Below are positions 12,630 through 15,680 of a stretch of DNA of 15,680 bases, one piece after another (within the stretch, counting starts at the first letter, position 1; every line of letters starts with the position of its first letter). This DNA is from UBA2040 sp965660955 (lineage in GTDB: Bacteria; Bacteroidota; Bacteroidia; Flavobacteriales_D; Crocinitomicaceae), in contig CBFIBY010000048.1 of the NCBI GenBank assembly GCA_965660955.1, positions 1 through 15,680 on the forward strand. Reading direction: 5' to 3'. A program made the position numbers and the translations under genes. The notes beneath the pieces were generated by a model, which made no database searches, was not told where the DNA came from, and saw nothing but the letters and a program-made list of their open reading frames with translations.

Positions 12630-15464
12630 ATGAAAAAACTCCCCATCGCATTATTAAGCATCTTCGGGCTATTTGCCGTAAATATGGTAAATGCTCAAAC
12701 CTCCGTCACGTTTAATTATACAGGTGCGGTTCAATACTACACAGTACCTCCATGTGTTACCCAAATTGTTGTAACAGCTGCAGGTGCTCAAGGTGGCGGA
12801 CCAACTGGAAATTCTGCCGGTGGTAAAGGTTGTATCATGACAGGAACAATCAACGTTACACCAGGCGATATACTTGAAATTTATGTCGGTGGTGAAGGTC
12901 AGCAAATTAATGGCGGCTGGAATGGCGGTGGTATGGGACACGGCTTGAATGCGGCAAATGCAAATAATTTAGTTTCTTGGGGAGGAGGCGGAGCTTCTGA
13001 CGTAAGAATTGCACCCTATGGGTTAGCGCAACGCATGGTCGTTGGCGGTGGTGGTGGCGGTACTGCAGCACAAAGTGGACAATATAACATACCTGGCGGA
13101 GACGGTGGATGTGTAAATGGTTTTGTTGGAGGTGGATCACCTTTCACCGGAACAGGTGGTGGCGGAGGAACTCAAACAGCCCCAGGTGCTGGTGGACCTC
13201 CTTGGGGGCCTGCTACATGGGGTTTTGCAGGAATCGGTCCTGTTGGTGGTACTGGAGCATTATTTTATAATAACATTTCCGGAACAGCTGGTGGCGGTGG
13301 CGGTGGCGGCTACTTCGGCGGCGGCGGCGGCGGTGCTGATGGATGCTGTCCTTCCGCTAATGGCGGTGCTGGTGGTGGCGGTGGTTCAAGCTACGCTGCT
13401 AATCAAACTGCTTGTGTACAAGGTGCATTAGCCAATACAGGTGACGGATATGTAATTATCCAGACAGGAAATGGTGTTGCTGCATCAAATACAGGACCTT
13501 ATTGTGAAGGTGCAACCATTCAGTTAAACGCAACTCCTGCCTTAAGTTATGCATGGACAGGTCCAAATGGCTTTACTTCTCCACTTCAAAACCCATCGAT
13601 ACCAAATAGTACAATTGCAGATTCTGGATGGTACTATTTAGCAGCTACGGTTCAAGGTGGATGTATAATAACTGATTCTACACTTGTTGTTGTCATACCT
13701 GCAATCGTTCCTACTGCTGGAATTGATGATACAGTATGTTTTGGAAGTGCCTTTCCTTTGAACGGTACAACCACGGTAGCTTCGGATCCTTTCTCTTGGA
13801 CGTATTATGCACCAACTGTTACTCCAGCTCCTGGTGTAGCTTTTGCTCCAGCGTCAAATATTCACAATCCATTTGTAACGGTTACCTCTCCGGGGCTTTA
13901 TAACTTTATAATAACGGAAGTTAATCCAGTATGCGGAATAGTTCGAGATACGGTAGAAATTTTTGTGAAACAAATGGATATTCAAACCATGTTTACGGAC
14001 CCACTTTGTGGTGGTTCAGCCGACGGTACAATAACAGCTACCGGAACGGATGCCGTAGAGTATAGTTATGACAATGGCGTGACGTGGTCAACAACTCCTG
14101 GAACAGGCTTTACAGCGGGTATCTACGATGTGTGTGTGCGCGATGCCAACCAATGTCAAGCATGTACGCAGGTTACATTGACAGACCCTCCAGCGATAAT
14201 CTTATCACTAAGTAATGATACTTTGGTTTGTGAGAACGGTACGGCAACATTAACTGCAAGTGCCTCAAATGGATCAGGCTTTATATATAACTGGGCGCAA
14301 TTTCCAGGAACAGGTGATACGCAATTTGGTTCCCCTGTAACGGATACCTATTATTCCGTTCAAGCCATGTCGGCAAATGGATGTTTTTCAAACGTTGATT
14401 CAATCTATGTAACGGTTCGTCCACCGATCTCAGGAACTATTTCTCCGGATGCATCAATCTGCCCAGGATACAGCACAATGCTTTCTGCTACAGCGCAAGA
14501 TGGAATCGGAGCTCCATATACGTTTACATGGAGTGATGGTACAGTTGGAACAGGACCTACGCACAGTTATATGGTCTCTCCACCTGCAACTCAGCCGTAT
14601 ACAGTAACAATTACGGATGCGTGTGAATCTTCTCCATTGGTATTGTCAAATGTTATAACAGTTGATCCAGTACCCGTGCCGACATTCATTGCAGATACAA
14701 CCGAAAAATGTGAACCAGCCGAGTTTGACTTACACATCACAACGGATACGGCAGATTTCGTAACAGCTTCATGGATACTTTCTGATGGTCAGTTCTATTC
14801 AAATGTAGATACTATTCAGACGACACCGATGATGGAAGGAACCTATAGTGTTCAGGTAATCATGACAAACCAATACGGTTGTATTGACTCAGTTACATAT
14901 CCAAATTACTTGGTTTCGCACCCATTACCAGTGGCTAAGTTTAAATACTACCCTGGAATTCCAACAATGTTTGCGACCGATGTTAACTTCACCAACTTCT
15001 CCATTAATGCAGCATATAGCACATGGACATTTGAAAATGGTGACCCAGCAACTTCTGTTGACACAGATCCTTCAACTACTTTCCCTGAAGGTGAGGTTGG
15101 ATTCTATGATGTAGAGTTGATTGTTACAAGTGCCTTTGGATGTATGGATACAACCATGCAAACGGTTGAAGTGAAACCAGAAGTATTATTGTACGCACCG
15201 AATACATTTACGCCAGATGGTGATGAATTCAATCCAACATGGCGAGTTCACATTGTCGGTATTGATATTCAGGAGTTTCAGCTAGAGGTTAGAAATCGAT
15301 GGGGTGAGCTTATCTGGGAATCTCACGATGTTGATGGTGCTTGGGATGGAACATACAATGGTACGGCAGTTCCTCAAGGAACATACAGTTGGTTCATTAG
15401 AGCCAAAGATCTAATTACCGATGAACCCTATATATTTAAGGGTCACGTGAATGTCTTAAAATAG
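12630..15464 (+). CDS. Secreted protein: ALK/LTK-like glycine-rich domain plus Ig/SprB/PKD modules and gliding-motility C-terminal domain
   Basis: Starting at 12630 the protein has 944 residues and a textbook signal peptide, MKKLPIALLSIFGLFAVNMV then NA before Gln23. An in-frame ATG at 12585 would add 15 residues and cannot be excluded. Residues about 25-282 form a glycine-rich domain with VVTAAGAQGGG, WGGGGASDVRI, MVVGGGGGG, GGYFGGGGGGADGC and GAGGGGGSSYA. This order matches the glycine-rich domain family known from ALK/LTK receptors. Ig-like modules follow (about 286-356 and 520-596). Between them a SprB-type repeat starts at CGGSADGTITATG (about 455-518). PKD-like regions follow, including YSTWTFENGDPATS. 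Residues about 851-944 are the gliding-motility-associated C-terminal domain (APNTFTPDGDEFNPTW, EVRNRWGELIWES, GTYSWFIRAKD), a T9SS signal. It is probably a surface adhesin or matrix protein; no enzyme motif is visible. Confidence 0.9.
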   Translation: MKKLPIALLSIFGLFAVNMVNAQTSVTFNYTGAVQYYTVPPCVTQIVVTAAGAQGGGPTGNSAGGKGCIMTGTINVTPGDILEIYVGGEGQQINGGWNGGGMGHGLNAANANNLVSWGGGGASDVRIAPYGLAQRMVVGGGGGGTAAQSGQYNIPGGDGGCVNGFVGGGSPFTGTGGGGGTQTAPGAGGPPWGPATWGFAGIGPVGGTGALFYNNISGTAGGGGGGGYFGGGGGGADGCCPSANGGAGGGGGSSYAANQTACVQGALANTGDGYVIIQTGNGVAASNTGPYCEGATIQLNATPALSYAWTGPNGFTSPLQNPSIPNSTIADSGWYYLAATVQGGCIITDSTLVVVIPAIVPTAGIDDTVCFGSAFPLNGTTTVASDPFSWTYYAPTVTPAPGVAFAPASNIHNPFVTVTSPGLYNFIITEVNPVCGIVRDTVEIFVKQMDIQTMFTDPLCGGSADGTITATGTDAVEYSYDNGVTWSTTPGTGFTAGIYDVCVRDANQCQACTQVTLTDPPAIILSLSNDTLVCENGTATLTASASNGSGFIYNWAQFPGTGDTQFGSPVTDTYYSVQAMSANGCFSNVDSIYVTVRPPISGTISPDASICPGYSTMLSATAQDGIGAPYTFTWSDGTVGTGPTHSYMVSPPATQPYTVTITDACESSPLVLSNVITVDPVPVPTFIADTTEKCEPAEFDLHITTDTADFVTASWILSDGQFYSNVDTIQTTPMMEGTYSVQVIMTNQYGCIDSVTYPNYLVSHPLPVAKFKYYPGIPTMFATDVNFTNFSINAAYSTWTFENGDPATSVDTDPSTTFPEGEVGFYDVELIVTSAFGCMDTTMQTVEVKPEVLLYAPNTFTPDGDEFNPTWRVHIVGIDIQEFQLEVRNRWGELIWESHDVDGAWDGTYNGTAVPQGTYSWFIRAKDLITDEPYIFKGHVNVLK
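13290..13334 (+). repeat. Glycine-codon simple repeat (GGT/GGC)
   Basis: Three GGTGGC pairs plus GGC (13290-13310), then TACTTC, then five GGC and one GGT (13317-13334), encode GGGGGGGYFGGGGGG. Further shorter glycine runs lie at 13039-13061, 13154-13169 and 13371-13384. The period is a multiple of three, so slippage would alter glycine-run length without breaking the frame. Confidence 0.75.
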
Positions 15465-15474
15465 ATGGTTATAA

Positions 15475-15512
15475 TTCAATTATCCTGTTTTTTAAACAAC
15501 AGGATAATTGAA
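15475..15512. terminator. Long perfect hairpin after the glycine-rich protein gene (likely terminator)
   Basis: TTCAATTATCCTGTT (15475-15489) pairs perfectly over 15 bases with AACAGGATAATTGAA (15498-15512) around an eight-base loop. It starts 11 bases after the stop codon. The bases after it (ACTTATTTACAG) lack a strong T-run, so termination efficiency is uncertain; the stem might instead protect the 3' end. Confidence 0.65.
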
Positions 15513-15530
15513 ACTTATTTACAGCAAACA

Positions 15531-15554
15531 TGAATAGTGGTTTTTAGCTATTCA
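15531..15554 (+). other. Small hairpin in the leader of the last gene
   Basis: TGAATAG (15531-15537) pairs with CTATTCA (15548-15554) around a ten-base loop, 30 bases before the start of the next gene. Just after it, TCATTTTG (15566-15573) is a one-mismatch version of the Bacteroidota -7 element. The hairpin is AT-rich and weak; it may be chance. Nothing else is visible between 15513 and 15584. Confidence 0.3.
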
Positions 15555-15584
15555 TTCAGAATTGTTCATTTTGAATAAAAACAA

Positions 15585-15680
15585 ATGAAAAAATTAAGAT
15601 TAATCGCAGCGTCGTTGCTGGTTGCGCAAATGAGCTTTGCGCAACCAGCAAACAACGACTGTACAGGAGCCATAATGTTA
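15585..15680 (+). CDS. N-terminus of a secreted protein, 3' truncated
   Basis: Only the first 32 codons fall in the window. They encode a typical signal peptide, MKKLRLIAASLLVAQMSFAQ, and a mature start PANNDCTGAIML. Cleavage is expected after the Ala before Gln20. The mature N-terminus resembles the NDDC..A..L opening seen in many secreted Bacteroidota proteins, often T9SS cargo; this is a memory-based resemblance. The A-rich leader AATAAAAACAA directly before the ATG fits Bacteroidota start sites, and there is no Shine-Dalgarno sequence. The coding sequence from codon 10 to 25 contains a large inverted repeat (see 15611-15659). The function cannot be told. Confidence 0.85.
   Translation, partial: MKKLRLIAASLLVAQMSFAQPANNDCTGAIML
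15611..15659 (+). repeat. Long inverted repeat inside the signal-peptide coding region
   Basis: CTGGTTGCGCAAA (15618-15630) pairs perfectly with TTTGCGCAACCAG (15636-15648) around the loop TGAGC. Below a four-base bulge (15649-15652), GTCGTTG (15611-15617) pairs with CAACGAC (15653-15659). The total is 20 base pairs in 49 bases. The 8-base palindrome TTGCGCAA occurs in each arm. The structure begins 26 bases after the A of the start codon. Confidence 0.85.

Noticed and set aside
12419..12661. An 80-residue minus-strand frame between eno and the glycine-rich protein gene
   Set aside because: It runs through the eno terminator and both gene ends; no motif or start signal.
13117..13431. A 104-residue plus-strand frame inside the glycine-rich protein gene
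   Set aside because: Its Val/Ala/Leu-rich sequence is what glycine-codon repeats give in the +1 frame; the signal peptide and domain order support the main frame.
1..15680. CRISPR array, tRNA, rRNA, integrase, transposase or toxin-antitoxin pair
   Set aside because: I saw no regularly spaced repeats, no clover-leaf with a CCA end, and no protein with the relevant catalytic motifs on either strand.

Overview
This window looks like a chromosomal segment from a Bacteroidota bacterium, most likely of the order Flavobacteriales. I infer this from four things. The gene order secY-infA-rpmJ-rpsM-rpsK-rpsD-rpoA-rplQ is followed shortly by carA-eno. Two secreted proteins carry type IX secretion (T9SS) C-terminal sorting domains, one of type A and one of the gliding-motility-associated type. 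There are Bacteroidota-type -7 promoter elements (TAnnTTTG). Shine-Dalgarno sequences are weak throughout. Base composition is moderately AT-rich. A family-level guess such as Crocinitomicaceae would be speculation.

Layout. Bases 1-5496 are the distal part of a long ribosomal protein operon, all on the plus strand: rplO (5' end cut off by the window edge), secY, infA, rpmJ (38 codons), rpsM, rpsK, rpsD, rpoA and rplQ. It closes with a strong intrinsic terminator at 5521-5550. The operon encodes large- and small-subunit proteins, initiation factor 1, the Sec translocon channel and the RNA polymerase alpha subunit. A consensus -7 element sits between rplO and secY, and an 80-base gap with a hairpin precedes rpsD. 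RplQ is greatly extended by an acidic repeat linker and a C-terminal helix-hairpin-helix-like domain.

Bases 5551-10065 form an accessory block: a small unrecognised protein with a C-terminal membrane anchor (plus strand), a GC-rich palindromic element, and a large secreted subtilisin-like protease with a T9SS type A domain (minus strand, with its own terminator). This block lies between rplQ and carA.

Bases 10066-12508 hold carA and eno, which overlap by ATGA and end in an intrinsic terminator. They provide carbamoyl phosphate synthesis and glycolysis. Bases 12585-15464 encode a large secreted protein: an ALK/LTK-like glycine-rich domain, then Ig/SprB/PKD-like modules, then a gliding-motility C-terminal domain. 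The window ends in the first 32 codons of another secreted protein, whose signal-peptide region contains a striking inverted repeat.

I see no CRISPR array, tRNA, rRNA, transposase or phage gene. Most of the window is ordinary housekeeping sequence. The parts most worth a second look are the L17 fusion, the pre-rpsD hairpin, the glycine-rich receptor-like domain, the signal-peptide hairpin and the small non-coding repeats. I do not find convincing evidence of a wholly new multi-gene system.
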